Notes under the pieces: generated by a model
What the model was told of the DNA's origin: nothing
What the model saw: the letters and a program-made list of their open reading frames with translations, nothing else
Databases searched by the model: none
Translations under genes and position numbers: made by a program
Shown here: in pieces, positions 9,201-16,447 of the stretch
How positions within the stretch are numbered: position 1 is the stretch's first letter
Layout: each line of letters begins with the position of its first letter
Source of the DNA: a virus
Virus record (IMG/VR): IMGVR_UViG_3300042890_003727
Span: 1-53,374 of that record
Direction: 5' to 3' (one strand)
DNA: 53,374 nucleotides

Positions 9201-11150
9201 TATGATTTATTTTCTGCGACAACTTCTGTTAATACAAAATCAATATTTGTGCCTTACCAAAAAGGTTCTGCTCAAATAGCTGACGTAAAAGAAGGTGAGA
9301 CATATAAGATAAGAGCGCGTTATATTGGAAGAAATGGTAAGGTAGGTATTTGGTCTTCTTATAGTAATCATACTGTAATTGGTAAAAGTAATCCACCTTC
9401 TGATGTTACTGTATTTACAGCAAGTTCTGATAGATCAAGTGGACAACTTCTTTTAAGCTGGCAATCAAATCCTGAGCTTGATGTTTATACATATGAAGTA
9501 AGAACTCAAAATGCTAACTGGGGTTCTAATGATGCTTTTAGAATCTTCTACGGTGATGCAAATAGATGCTTCACTAAGTTTATTACAAATGGTTCAGCAT
9601 CTTTTTATATAAAAGCTATTGATAGCGCAGGTAATTTCAGCACAAATAGCACACAAGTTTCCTATAGCTCACAAACTGTACCGAACATTACAGAGATAAG
9701 GCATTCATTTGCTGATACTGCTCTTACTAGTGCAACGGTTACATTAGAGTGGGATGAAGTTACAAGTTCTGAATTTGGTATAGATTACTACGAAGTATCT
9801 TATGATTCAGTTCTAGTTACTGTAAAAGGAAATACTATTACGTTACCTGCTGATTGGCTTGGTGAAAGAATATTTACAATAAAAACAGTTAATATTCATG
9901 GTAAGAAATCTTCTGGTTATTCTGATGATGTTTTCAAAGCTGTACCTAATCCCCCAACTAATGTAAAAACTCAAGTTGTGGACAACACAGTGATGCTTTA
10001 TTGGAACCTACCAATAAGAACATCTTTACCGATTGATCACATACTAATCAAGAAAGGTTCTTCTTGGGAAACTGCTGAACCTCTTGGTGATAAAAAAGGT
10101 GAGTTCACTACAGTTAATGAAAGCACTGGTGGTAACTTTACTTATTGGTTAGTGGCTGTAGATACTGAAGGTGTAGAAAGTGCTCCTGTTTCTGTTACTA
10201 CATTAGTTGCTGAGCCACCTGACTTCGTGTTTCATGAGCAATTTGTCAGTAGCTTTTCAGGTACTAAATCATCTGCTGCTTTTGACGGTACAGTACTAGC
10301 TCTACCCGTAAACACTACTGAAACTTTTCAGCAGCACTTTGCAAGTAGATTATGGAATAGTCCACAAGATCAGATTAATGCTGGTTATCCAATCTTTATT
10401 CAACCTACAGGTGGTGCAGGTTACTATGAAGAAGTCTTTGATTTCGGACAACCTCTAGCTTCCAGTAGAGTTCTATTGAACTTCACAGGTAGAGTGCTTG
10501 CAGGTGTACCTATAGTTACTCCAAAAATTAGTCTTTCTCTTGACAATTCAACTTATGTGGATTATGATGGAGTTACTGATGTATTTGGTTTAAACTTTCG
10601 ATATGTAAAGATTAGGATTTCTGTAGATGAAGTATCGGAGGTGGGTGTATACATAGCCTTGTATGAAATTTCTCAACTTACAGTTAGACTTGATGCTAAA
10701 CTTAAAAATGATGCAGGTAATGTAGACGCTCTGTCAACAGATACTCTAGGTACTATTGTGAACTTCAATAAGGAGTTTATTGATGTACAAAGTATAACAG
10801 TATCACCTTCTGCGACAACTGCTGTTATTCCAGTATATGATATCAAAGATGAATTTGTTTCTGGTGCGTATACTGTAAGTTCTAGTACTAGTATTTGCAC
10901 AGTTATAATATTTGATCACGGTCTTATAACTGGTCAAAAAGTAAAATTATTTATTAACTCAGGTTCTGGTGTACCGGGTATTTATACCATTCTAAGTCAC
11001 GGAACAAATACTTTTACTGTAAGTATGGCAACACCGACAAACGCAAGTGGTAGCTGCTCAATGTATCCTCAATCTTTTAGAGTTTACTTATTCAACAATT
11101 CTGGCACAAGAGTAAGCGCAAATACTTCTTGGTCTATTAAAGGATATTAA
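6225..11150 (+). CDS. Tail tip fusion: NlpC/P60 peptidase + gpI-like + host-specificity J-like
   Basis: One 1641-residue frame combines functions that lambda encodes in genes K, I and J. Residues 1-130 are an NlpC/P60 cysteine peptidase domain with Cys23 (GLDCYG), His87 (EAHVGL) and His99, likely cutting peptidoglycan during entry; the JAMM domain of lambda gpK is absent. Residues about 145-290 hold a ubiquitin-like gpI segment followed by a Gly/Ala-rich hydrophobic stretch (ILANQAAGAFFTAAGGVGGG). The rest resembles gpJ: a phage-tail hub part (NPYGSIPVVLGKVRMTP) and fibronectin type III-like repeats around residues 1050-1330, with a variable C-terminus that probably binds the host receptor. 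The start follows AAAGGAATATAA. The fusion is the unusual point. Confidence 0.88.
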   Translation: MNFEKYVGIPYLKKGRDIEGLDCYGLVRLIYKNELNIDLPSFTSDYSAGDNERIEELIAQYKEGWEEVQEPVVGDIIVFKVMGQEAHVGLIVSPGYFIHCRENQDSAIESLNSHKWNRRITGFFRYSEKNNALLNTVPHPLKTERYTVPVIPGTTVTELVENISSKYNVACELKSRISILINTRLINQEDWSSTIINTGDVIEYRAVPTGSTGRLLAVLAIAYFAPILANQAAGAFFTAAGGVGGGVTAFSVGAVYTAAYAATILVGTALVNAIAPIRPPTDASANQKDPGSAERQLMVNGGSNRANPYGSIPVVLGKVRMTPLLGANNYLTYENERDSFVSMLLIWGYGPLDIDTSTYRIGEIPLTSYTDYEKVDLHRKTEPTSTELNAFNAIYGNDVTPVTVSTELACEGNPETSVTPGPFLQAATSDVVDSATVALHFPQGLRKIKTKGDGAGESYATAVSFRVEYSVDNGANWLLQEVLSIGGDAPKKDGFTFTRTYKFPSRPSSMIMKVRRETGDNAEDSPNYRYYFTSVLQSVTFTRNARPAVDPLNSKIAKTAFKIKATDQLNGRVEGLSAVVQTWCKKWNGSAWVDGATSNPAALFRYVLEHPANPRKITDASLQINLTQLQEFYNYCESKGFEYNSVLGEARSILEVLRDICAAGRASPALIDGKWTVIIDKARDNVVQHFSPHNSWGFEGTKSLPKKPDGLRITYFDQDKNYQESEIIVYDIDKDENNSSLFESISLPGVTKKSLVIDHAKWHMAQIKLRPEVYTLNVDIEYLVCNRGDWVKVSHDVPMWGIGSGRIKQRVSSTKLILDEEMPMQANLAYTIRFRNKLGGSVAVNAVPKVSDGYYSEIDLLTSVTTDDADVGDLFLFGELNNESQDLVVLSVEPSTNKSARLVLVDYAITDEYNIFTDYISLSSSTVFESQITLPAVLQVENFKTNTPNITGFVSDESVMERVSKGVYRYNINMSYVNAQSLPLITESVEVQYDLFSATTSVNTKSIFVPYQKGSAQIADVKEGETYKIRARYIGRNGKVGIWSSYSNHTVIGKSNPPSDVTVFTASSDRSSGQLLLSWQSNPELDVYTYEVRTQNANWGSNDAFRIFYGDANRCFTKFITNGSASFYIKAIDSAGNFSTNSTQVSYSSQTVPNITEIRHSFADTALTSATVTLEWDEVTSSEFGIDYYEVSYDSVLVTVKGNTITLPADWLGERIFTIKTVNIHGKKSSGYSDDVFKAVPNPPTNVKTQVVDNTVMLYWNLPIRTSLPIDHILIKKGSSWETAEPLGDKKGEFTTVNESTGGNFTYWLVAVDTEGVESAPVSVTTLVAEPPDFVFHEQFVSSFSGTKSSAAFDGTVLALPVNTTETFQQHFASRLWNSPQDQINAGYPIFIQPTGGAGYYEEVFDFGQPLASSRVLLNFTGRVLAGVPIVTPKISLSLDNSTYVDYDGVTDVFGLNFRYVKIRISVDEVSEVGVYIALYEISQLTVRLDAKLKNDAGNVDALSTDTLGTIVNFNKEFIDVQSITVSPSATTAVIPVYDIKDEFVSGAYTVSSSTSICTVIIFDHGLITGQKVKLFINSGSGVPGIYTILSHGTNTFTVSMATPTNASGSCSMYPQSFRVYLFNNSGTRVSANTSWSIKGY

Positions 11151-11153
11151 AAT

Positions 11154-12533
11154 ATGGCGAATCATTTACAGCCTACTTTAACAAGTACTTATTCAAACTT
11201 CGTATCTGAGATGGATGCTCGTTTTGATGATCTTGCTTTTCAGCTTGATCCTGCTGTTACTACAGCAACTAACGTGCCAACTAATTCAATCAGATGGAGT
11301 AGTGCTTCTAACAAGTGGCAAAAATATAACGGTTCTGCATGGAATGATTTAGCAACTACTTATGCAATTTCTATTTCAGGCAATGCAGCTACTGCTACAA
11401 ATGGTGTTGTTACTACAGGTACTTATATCAATCCATCTTGGATTACTCAACTTGCGGGATCTAAAATAAGTGGTGCGATTACAGGTAATGCCGGTACTGC
11501 TAGTAAATTAGAAACACCTAGAAATATCAATGGTGTAGCTTTTGATGGGTCTGCTGCAATTTCTGTGAACCTGGGTAATTCTCTTACCTTCAATAACGGT
11601 GGTGCAGGTTCAGCATCTGGTATTGCGTTTAATGGAGATACTGCTACAACAATTAGTTATAATTCAGTTGGTGCTCCAAGTATAAGTGGAGCAAATGCTA
11701 CTGGTACTTGGTCAATTAGTATTTCAGGGTCTTCTGCTAGTACAACAGGTAATGCAGCATCAGCTACAAACCTAGCTGGTGGTGCTGCAGGTAGGATACC
11801 ATTCCAAGGTGGTGTTGGTACAACTGGTTTTACTACTGTTGGAACTTCAGGACAAGTGCTTATATCAAATGGTGCAGGCCCACCCACATGGTTTTCCAAA
11901 GCTAGTACAAATACAGTAAGTACTATTGTACAAAGAGATGCATCCGGTAATTTTGCTGCAGGTACTATTACGGCAACTACGTTTAGCGGTGCAATGTCTT
12001 CCACTTCCACTGCTACAACTCAAACTGCAGGTGACAACAGCACCAAGATTGCTACTACTGCATTCGTGCAATCTGCTCTTGGTGGTGGTCCAACTGGACT
12101 TACTGCTGGTACTAACTACGCAATTTATCCATATTTTGGTATAACACCTGTTTCACCAAATTCAACAATGGGAAGTGCTGGTGTTGGTAATCAAATTGTA
12201 ACATCATCTTATACGTTAGTTGGTGGTAAATTAATCATTAATTGCACAGGTACGGTGCGAGTGTTTTTTACATCTTGGTATGTTGTTGATGGATATGGTC
12301 AGGCATCTAATGGATATTCTAGGGTTTACAAAAATGGCGTAGCAGTAGGAACAGAAATTGGTGGTGGTAACTTTACTACTGGTTCATTTGACATAGCTGT
12401 TGTTCCCGGTGATGTTTTTCAATTATATGCTAGGTCTAATGCAGGAACATACTATTTGGCAAACGCAATTGGTGCTGTTATAGGAACTGCTACAACATAT
12501 CCTCAGTTTACTCTAGGTCAAAGTTATTCATAA
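11154..12533 (+). CDS. Tail fiber / receptor-binding protein
   Basis: This 459-residue protein follows the J-like gene by three bases. Its N-terminus (residues 1-60) includes SIRWSSASNKWQKYNGSAWNDLATTYAIS, a short motif common in tail fiber shafts. The middle is a low-complexity repeat of G-N-A-x-T-A-T and I-S-G-S units, as expected for a trimeric beta-helical shaft. The last ~110 residues (from about GTNYAIYPYFG) are richer in aromatic residues and probably form the globular binding tip. Antisense frames at 11657-12071 reflect the low-complexity composition. Confidence 0.85.
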   Translation: MANHLQPTLTSTYSNFVSEMDARFDDLAFQLDPAVTTATNVPTNSIRWSSASNKWQKYNGSAWNDLATTYAISISGNAATATNGVVTTGTYINPSWITQLAGSKISGAITGNAGTASKLETPRNINGVAFDGSAAISVNLGNSLTFNNGGAGSASGIAFNGDTATTISYNSVGAPSISGANATGTWSISISGSSASTTGNAASATNLAGGAAGRIPFQGGVGTTGFTTVGTSGQVLISNGAGPPTWFSKASTNTVSTIVQRDASGNFAAGTITATTFSGAMSSTSTATTQTAGDNSTKIATTAFVQSALGGGPTGLTAGTNYAIYPYFGITPVSPNSTMGSAGVGNQIVTSSYTLVGGKLIINCTGTVRVFFTSWYVVDGYGQASNGYSRVYKNGVAVGTEIGGGNFTTGSFDIAVVPGDVFQLYARSNAGTYYLANAIGAVIGTATTYPQFTLGQSYS

Positions 12534-12544
12534 GGTTTATACAT

Positions 12545-12790
12545 ATGTATTTTATTTCACTTACTCCTGAAAATCGCGTTCTCAATGTCTATAATGAAAA
12601 TGTCTGGTTAGACGAAGGCGTTGTAGTTTATGCATTACGAGAAGAGGACTTTCAAGCTATCTGGGCTTCTGGTAAAAACGGAGATTGGGTTTATAACAAT
12701 GATGCACAAAGAATTGTTTATGACCCTGAGCCTATTCCTGTAAAGTCAGCAAATGCACCTTCTGGTGAGATTCCTCAACAAGTACTATGA
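12545..12790 (+). CDS. Small protein after tail fiber, possible fiber-associated protein
   Basis: An 81-residue protein with no recognised domain, rich in aromatic residues (WLDEGVVVYALREEDF, NGDWVYNNDAQRIVYD). It lies directly after the fiber gene and its stop overlaps the next start by four bases (ATGA at 12787). Position suggests a fiber assembly or tip-associated role, but sequence alone does not show this. Confidence 0.7.
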   Translation: MYFISLTPENRVLNVYNENVWLDEGVVVYALREEDFQAIWASGKNGDWVYNNDAQRIVYDPEPIPVKSANAPSGEIPQQVL

Positions 12791-13146
12791 GTGAACCCGT
12801 AGTACACATAGGTTGTGTAGCCAATCTTTATAGTCGCATGATGCATTTTAAAAACGCAGGTGATATAGAGATTGGTCATACTCATGCTTTTGATCACTTG
12901 ACTTTACTTGCTAAAGGTAAGCTTAAAGTTACGGTTGAAGGCGTATCTACTGAATTTACTGCTCCAAATATGATTTATATTAAAGCAGATAAAGTTCATG
13001 AACTTGAAGCCTTGACTTCTGAAACTGTTGCTTATTGCATTCATGCTTTAAGAACTGATAATGAAACAGGTGACATTTTAGATCCAAGCATGATTCCACA
13101 AGGAGTTAATCCAATGAGTCTTGCTGACAAAATAGCAATCGGATAA
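12787..13146 (+). CDS. Cupin-fold protein
   Basis: This 119-residue protein shows a cupin-type beta-barrel pattern: GHTHAFDHLTLLAKGKLKV provides two metal-binding His residues (HTH) and a following Gly-rich strand, with a second motif around residues 75-85 (KADKVHELEAL, including another His). Cupins of this size are seen in several phage genomes between tail and lysis genes; their role is unknown and a substrate cannot be named. It is translationally coupled to the upstream gene through ATGA. Confidence 0.75.
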   Translation: MSEPVVHIGCVANLYSRMMHFKNAGDIEIGHTHAFDHLTLLAKGKLKVTVEGVSTEFTAPNMIYIKADKVHELEALTSETVAYCIHALRTDNETGDILDPSMIPQGVNPMSLADKIAIG

Positions 13147-13153
13147 ATCAACC

Positions 13154-13182
13154 TTGATTTTATTTTAATTGCATGATATAAT
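13154..13182 (+). promoter_or_regulatory. Promoter upstream of lysis cassette
   Basis: TTGATT (13154-13159) and TATAAT (13177-13182) are 17 bases apart. The first 15 bases (CTTGATTTTATTTTA) are identical to the promoter near 859. The predicted transcript starts about six bases before a strong hairpin terminator. Confidence 0.8.
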
Positions 13183-13194
13183 TATATCTATTAC

Positions 13195-13228
13195 GGCTGG
13201 CCTTTAATTAGGCTGGCCTTTATTTTTT
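13195..13228 (+). terminator. Terminator hairpin in leader of lysis cassette
   Basis: GGCTGGCCT and AGGCTGGCC look like a direct repeat but pair as a 9-bp stem with two G-U wobbles around a TTAATT loop, followed by TTTATTTTTTCTT. It would end transcripts from the tail genes and also nearly all transcripts from the promoter immediately upstream. Confidence 0.8.
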
Positions 13229-13249
13229 CTTATTAAGGCGAATTATAAT

Positions 13250-13477
13250 ATGTCAGTAGAATCTCATGGCGCATTTGATGCAACAATGGCGGCAATCGGA
13301 AGCAAAGCAACATATACAGGAGCTACCACAAGTATTTTAGGATGGGTTATGTCTTCAGAATTTGGCATATTAATCGGTATTGTTCTGGGTGTAGGAGGTT
13401 TTGCAGTTAATTGGTACTACAAATACAAGCAGGATAAAAGAGAACAAGAGCTTCATACTCAGCGAATGAAAGGCTAA
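13250..13477 (+). CDS. Pinholin-like holin (S21-type)
   Basis: A 75-residue protein with a small-residue-rich N-terminal segment (residues ~10-33), one strong membrane segment (ILIGIVLGVGGFAVNWYY, ~40-57) and a charged C-terminal tail (KYKQDKREQELHTQR). Layout and tail resemble the phage 21 pinholin, in which the first segment leaves the membrane before small holes form. A pinholin is the expected partner of the SAR endolysin encoded next. The start follows TAAGGCGAATTATAAT. Assignment as holin is firm from context; pinholin subtype is inference. Confidence 0.85.
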   Translation: MSVESHGAFDATMAAIGSKATYTGATTSILGWVMSSEFGILIGIVLGVGGFAVNWYYKYKQDKREQELHTQRMKG

Positions 13478-13478
13478 G

Positions 13479-13952
13479 ATGATTGATCGCAAAACAATAG
13501 CAGCACTAACCCTTAGTGCATCTGCACTTATAACTATGGCGATAACCGAAGGTTATAGAGGTGATGCTTACATCCCTGTGCCTGGAGATGTGCCTACAAT
13601 CGGTTTTGGGACGACTTCTAACCTCGATGGTAGTCCTGTACTACTAGGGCAGAGAACTAGCCCAGAAAAGGCTTTAAAACGCCTTGGTGAAGATGTAGAG
13701 AGATTTGAAACTGCTGTTAAGACTTGCGCCCCAGTTCCTTTGCATCAATATGAATTCGATGCTTATGTTTCTATTACTTACAACATAGGTGGAAACGCTT
13801 TTTGTAAAAGCACTATGGCTAAGAAACTTAACCAATTTGATTACGAAGCAGCTTGTAAAGAAATTCTTCGTTGGGATAAGTTTCAGGGAAAGCCTCTCAA
13901 GGGTTTAACTGCACGTAGGCATGAAGAATATCAAACTTGCATAGGTAAATAA
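13479..13952 (+). CDS. Endolysin, SAR-type lysozyme (GH24)
   Basis: A 157-residue T4/P21-type lysozyme that cleaves the glycan strands of peptidoglycan. The N-terminal stretch (TIAALTLSASALITMAI, residues 6-22) is weakly hydrophobic and rich in small residues, the signature of a signal-anchor-release segment that exports the enzyme through Sec. The catalytic Glu24 (ITEGYRG) follows immediately, and Asp37 and Thr40 lie in PGDVPTIGFGTT. It overlaps Rz by one base and follows the holin by one base. Confidence 0.92.
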   Translation: MIDRKTIAALTLSASALITMAITEGYRGDAYIPVPGDVPTIGFGTTSNLDGSPVLLGQRTSPEKALKRLGEDVERFETAVKTCAPVPLHQYEFDAYVSITYNIGGNAFCKSTMAKKLNQFDYEAACKEILRWDKFQGKPLKGLTARRHEEYQTCIGK

Positions 13953-14437
13953 TGAAATTACAACTCTGGCAGATTAAAATTTTAATTGCAATTACAGTTC
14001 TGATGAGTGCTATCTTTTGGCACAAGTACGAAGTTAAACTTGCTGTAAACAATGCAGTTGCTGTGCAAAAAGCTGAATATAATAAACTCATAGATGAGGT
14101 AAAATTAAAAAGCTCAGAAACTGAAAGTCAATTAAATAAACAAGTTTTAAACATGGAGGTTAAAAAGAATGCTGAGATTAAAAATCTTGATCGCAAGTAC
14201 ACTTCTATTGTTGACAGCTTGCGCCAGCGTCAAGAAAGAAGTACCGCAAGTAATACTACCGGAAATACCTGCAATCCAGAAAGCCCCAAAGGAGCTACTG
14301 GAGCAGAATTATATAGAGAAGATGCAAAATTTCTTATCGGGTTCGCTAGAGATACCGAAGAATTAAAGATTAGTTTAAATCAGTGCTACTCTCAGTACGA
14401 TGCCTTAAAAGATAGTTTAGAAAAATTTAAGAAATAA
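13952..14437 (+). CDS. Rz-like inner-membrane spanin
   Basis: A 161-residue protein with one N-terminal membrane anchor (residues ~4-23, LWQIKILIAITVLMSAIFW) and a long charged coiled coil in the periplasm. With Rz1 it bridges the envelope and disrupts the outer membrane at the end of lysis. It shares one base with the endolysin stop (TAATG) and carries Rz1 embedded in another frame. Confidence 0.9.
   Translation: MKLQLWQIKILIAITVLMSAIFWHKYEVKLAVNNAVAVQKAEYNKLIDEVKLKSSETESQLNKQVLNMEVKKNAEIKNLDRKYTSIVDSLRQRQERSTASNTTGNTCNPESPKGATGAELYREDAKFLIGFARDTEELKISLNQCYSQYDALKDSLEKFKK
14169..14366 (+). CDS. Rz1-like outer-membrane lipoprotein spanin (embedded)
   Basis: A 65-residue frame fully inside the Rz gene. 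It begins with a lipoprotein signal (MLRLKILIASTLLLLTAC) whose lipobox cysteine is Cys18, followed by a proline-rich segment (PQVILPEIPAIQKAP), exactly as in Rz1 proteins. The start follows CATGGAGGTTAAAAAGA. Embedded Rz/Rz1 architecture is known from lambda. Confidence 0.9.
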   Translation: MLRLKILIASTLLLLTACASVKKEVPQVILPEIPAIQKAPKELLEQNYIEKMQNFLSGSLEIPKN

Positions 14438-14485
14438 AAATACCCCGTAAGATCCTTGGTTGGAACTTACGGGGTTTTCTTTTGT
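14438..14485. terminator. Bidirectional terminator between convergent lysis and nucleotide operons
   Basis: ACCCCGTAAG (14442-14451) pairs with CTTACGGGGT (14466-14475). T-rich tracts lie on both sides (TTTTCTTTT rightward; TATTTTTATTT on the other strand), so it stops Rz transcription and the leftward operon alike. Confidence 0.9.
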
Positions 14486-14491
14486 CTGTAC

Positions 14492-14740
14492 TTATTGCAA
14501 CTGCAAGAATTCTTTTAGTTGCTCAGGAGTTACATAACCAGATTTACGTTTCATAACTACATTATCGTCAATCAAAAGCAGTGTAGGTACACCTCTGATT
14601 GCATAATGAATAGTAGATACTGGATCTTCATCTATATCAATAATATTAACTGGAATTTCCAACTCCATACTTTTTAAAGTTTTCTTGAGTTGCTGGCAAG
14701 GGTTGCACCAACTGGCGCTATAAATAACTAGATTTTTCAT
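14492..14740 (-). CDS. Thioredoxin/glutaredoxin-like protein
   Basis: An 82-residue thioredoxin-fold protein with the redox motif WCNPC (Cys12, Cys15) and a cis-proline at Val-Pro-Thr near residue 52. It lies 12 bases downstream of nrdA on the same strand, so it most likely reduces the active-site disulfide of the phage ribonucleotide reductase. It is shorter than host thioredoxin (about 108 residues), as usual for phage versions. Confidence 0.9.
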   Translation of the reverse strand: MKNLVIYSASWCNPCQQLKKTLKSMELEIPVNIIDIDEDPVSTIHYAIRGVPTLLLIDDNVVMKRKSGYVTPEQLKEFLQLQ

Positions 14741-14752
14741 TAGTTTCCTTTC

Positions 14753-16447
14753 TTATTGACAAGCTTCGCATTCACCTTTACTGGCTTGAACACCAGCTTG
14801 AGTATAAATATAATAAAGTGCTAGGATGTTTGGATCACGGAAAGCATCAGCATGCACTTCAGCAATCCAAGCTGGATCTTCATCTGCTGAAAAGAACAAG
14901 TTAAGTGACTGCCACTGGTCAATATACATGCTACGAGCAGAAGCCAATCTTAGCACAGCTTTTTGATTGATTTCAAATGCAGTTTTAAATACTTGCTTTT
15001 CTTCATCAGTTAACCAACTTACATGCTGCACAGAGCCTTGCTTATCTGTAATTTCTTGAACGTGTTTCTTGGTGTAAACATCTTTCTTTTTCATTAGCTC
15101 AAGTAGTACAGGATTCAAACGATCAATCTCACCTGCAGAAGTAGTTTGATTATAACTCATAGCAGGGTCTGGATTGATACCTTCAGATACACCACCCATT
15201 AGCAATGCAGTTGATTTGGTAGGTGCAATAGCAATCAAATGCGTATTACGAATACCATAACCTTTGCACCATTCGGGTTCACCTAAGATTACAGCCATTT
15301 CTTTACTAGCAGTTTGTGCATGGTTCCAAATGACTGATTGAATCTCTTGGCTTAATCTATGTGCATCAAAGCCTTCAAACGGTAGCATCTCTTGCATAAA
15401 CAATGTATGAATACCACATAGACCCAAACCCAACGCTCTACTCTTCTTAGTGAATCGTACAGCTTTTTCTAGACCTCGGATACCTTCTGCTCTTTCTACG
15501 AACTCCGAAGCTACACAATCCAAGAAAATAGTTGCCCAATAAGGTGCATCAGTATAAATCCATTCTCTGTACTTAGCTGCATTCATTGAAGATAGCACAC
15601 AAGTATAAGTATGTTCATCGTCATTGAAAAGCATAATCTCAGAGCATAGCTGCGAGTTATTAATCTTTAAACCACGATCAGTGTAAGTAATTGGTCGCTT
15701 AGCATTTGCTTTGTCAATAAAGAAGAAATAGCCTTTGCCTGTTACCATTTTAATCTTCATAGCTTTTTGGAATCTTTGCAAAGCTTCTTGATCATTGCTT
15801 TCTAGCTTGTCAATAAAACTCTGACGAATAGTCCATCCTGCATTTAAATCATCCGGTTCTGATAAGATATGATCAGAGATTTCATTAAAATCACCGTGTT
15901 CAATATCTAAGTAAAATGCCCACGCACCTCTACGTGCAGTACCTTGTGCAATATTACGCATTGCATTAACGTGCTCTTTAATAACAGGAAGAACTCCACT
16001 TGCCTTACCGCCTACACTGATATTAGAACCACGAGGGCGAATAGAGCTTAAATCAGTGGCTGTACCAAAGCCGTACTTGGTCAACATGGCTACTTCATGC
16101 AAGTTGCTGTAGAAACCGTCCACAGAGTCATCTACGATGGTTCCTGAGCATGATACAGGCATTCCACGGGTTGTTCCCATGTTAGCTAGTACAGGAGTGC
16201 TGGGAGATAACCAACCGTTCCAGAGCAGATTAAAGAACTCTGCTTCAGCTTCAGGAAGCATAGGAACATGCTTTGCTGCAGTATAGGCTATCCTCTCAAA
16301 CTGACCCCGGACAGAACGACCTCCGGTTTTATATTCGTATTTATCCTTGAACATTTGATACCCAGCAGTTGTATACCACTCAGGAACCATACCCTGCTCT
16401 TGTAACTTCTTGCGTTCTGCGCTTAGTTCTTTATAAATATTACTCAT
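14753..16447 (-). CDS. nrdA: Ribonucleoside-diphosphate reductase alpha subunit
   Basis: Class I large subunit, 564 residues from the ATG at 16447, which overlaps the nrdB stop; an upstream extension to 16477 lies inside nrdB. Cys100 (MPVSCSG) and Cys283 (YTCVLSS) are the likely substrate-reducing pair and Cys268 with Glu270 (QLCSEI) the radical site. PTKSTALLMGGVSEG is the nucleotide-binding loop near residue 410. The C-terminal CEACQ is the CxxC that passes electrons from thioredoxin. Compared with E. coli NrdA (761 residues) the N-terminal ATP-cone is missing, so overall dATP inhibition is not expected. The Asn usually two residues before the radical Cys is Gln here. Confidence 0.95.
   Translation of the reverse strand: MSNIYKELSAERKKLQEQGMVPEWYTTAGYQMFKDKYEYKTGGRSVRGQFERIAYTAAKHVPMLPEAEAEFFNLLWNGWLSPSTPVLANMGTTRGMPVSCSGTIVDDSVDGFYSNLHEVAMLTKYGFGTATDLSSIRPRGSNISVGGKASGVLPVIKEHVNAMRNIAQGTARRGAWAFYLDIEHGDFNEISDHILSEPDDLNAGWTIRQSFIDKLESNDQEALQRFQKAMKIKMVTGKGYFFFIDKANAKRPITYTDRGLKINNSQLCSEIMLFNDDEHTYTCVLSSMNAAKYREWIYTDAPYWATIFLDCVASEFVERAEGIRGLEKAVRFTKKSRALGLGLCGIHTLFMQEMLPFEGFDAHRLSQEIQSVIWNHAQTASKEMAVILGEPEWCKGYGIRNTHLIAIAPTKSTALLMGGVSEGINPDPAMSYNQTTSAGEIDRLNPVLLELMKKKDVYTKKHVQEITDKQGSVQHVSWLTDEEKQVFKTAFEINQKAVLRLASARSMYIDQWQSLNLFFSADEDPAWIAEVHADAFRDPNILALYYIYTQAGVQASKGECEACQ

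Noticed and set aside
11657-12144. Antisense and alternative frames in the tail fiber gene
   Set aside because: Low-complexity Ala/Thr/Ser/Gly codons keep other frames open; no ribosome binding sites.
11154-12533. Diversity-generating retroelement acting on the tail fiber
   Set aside because: No reverse transcriptase gene or template repeat is found in the window.
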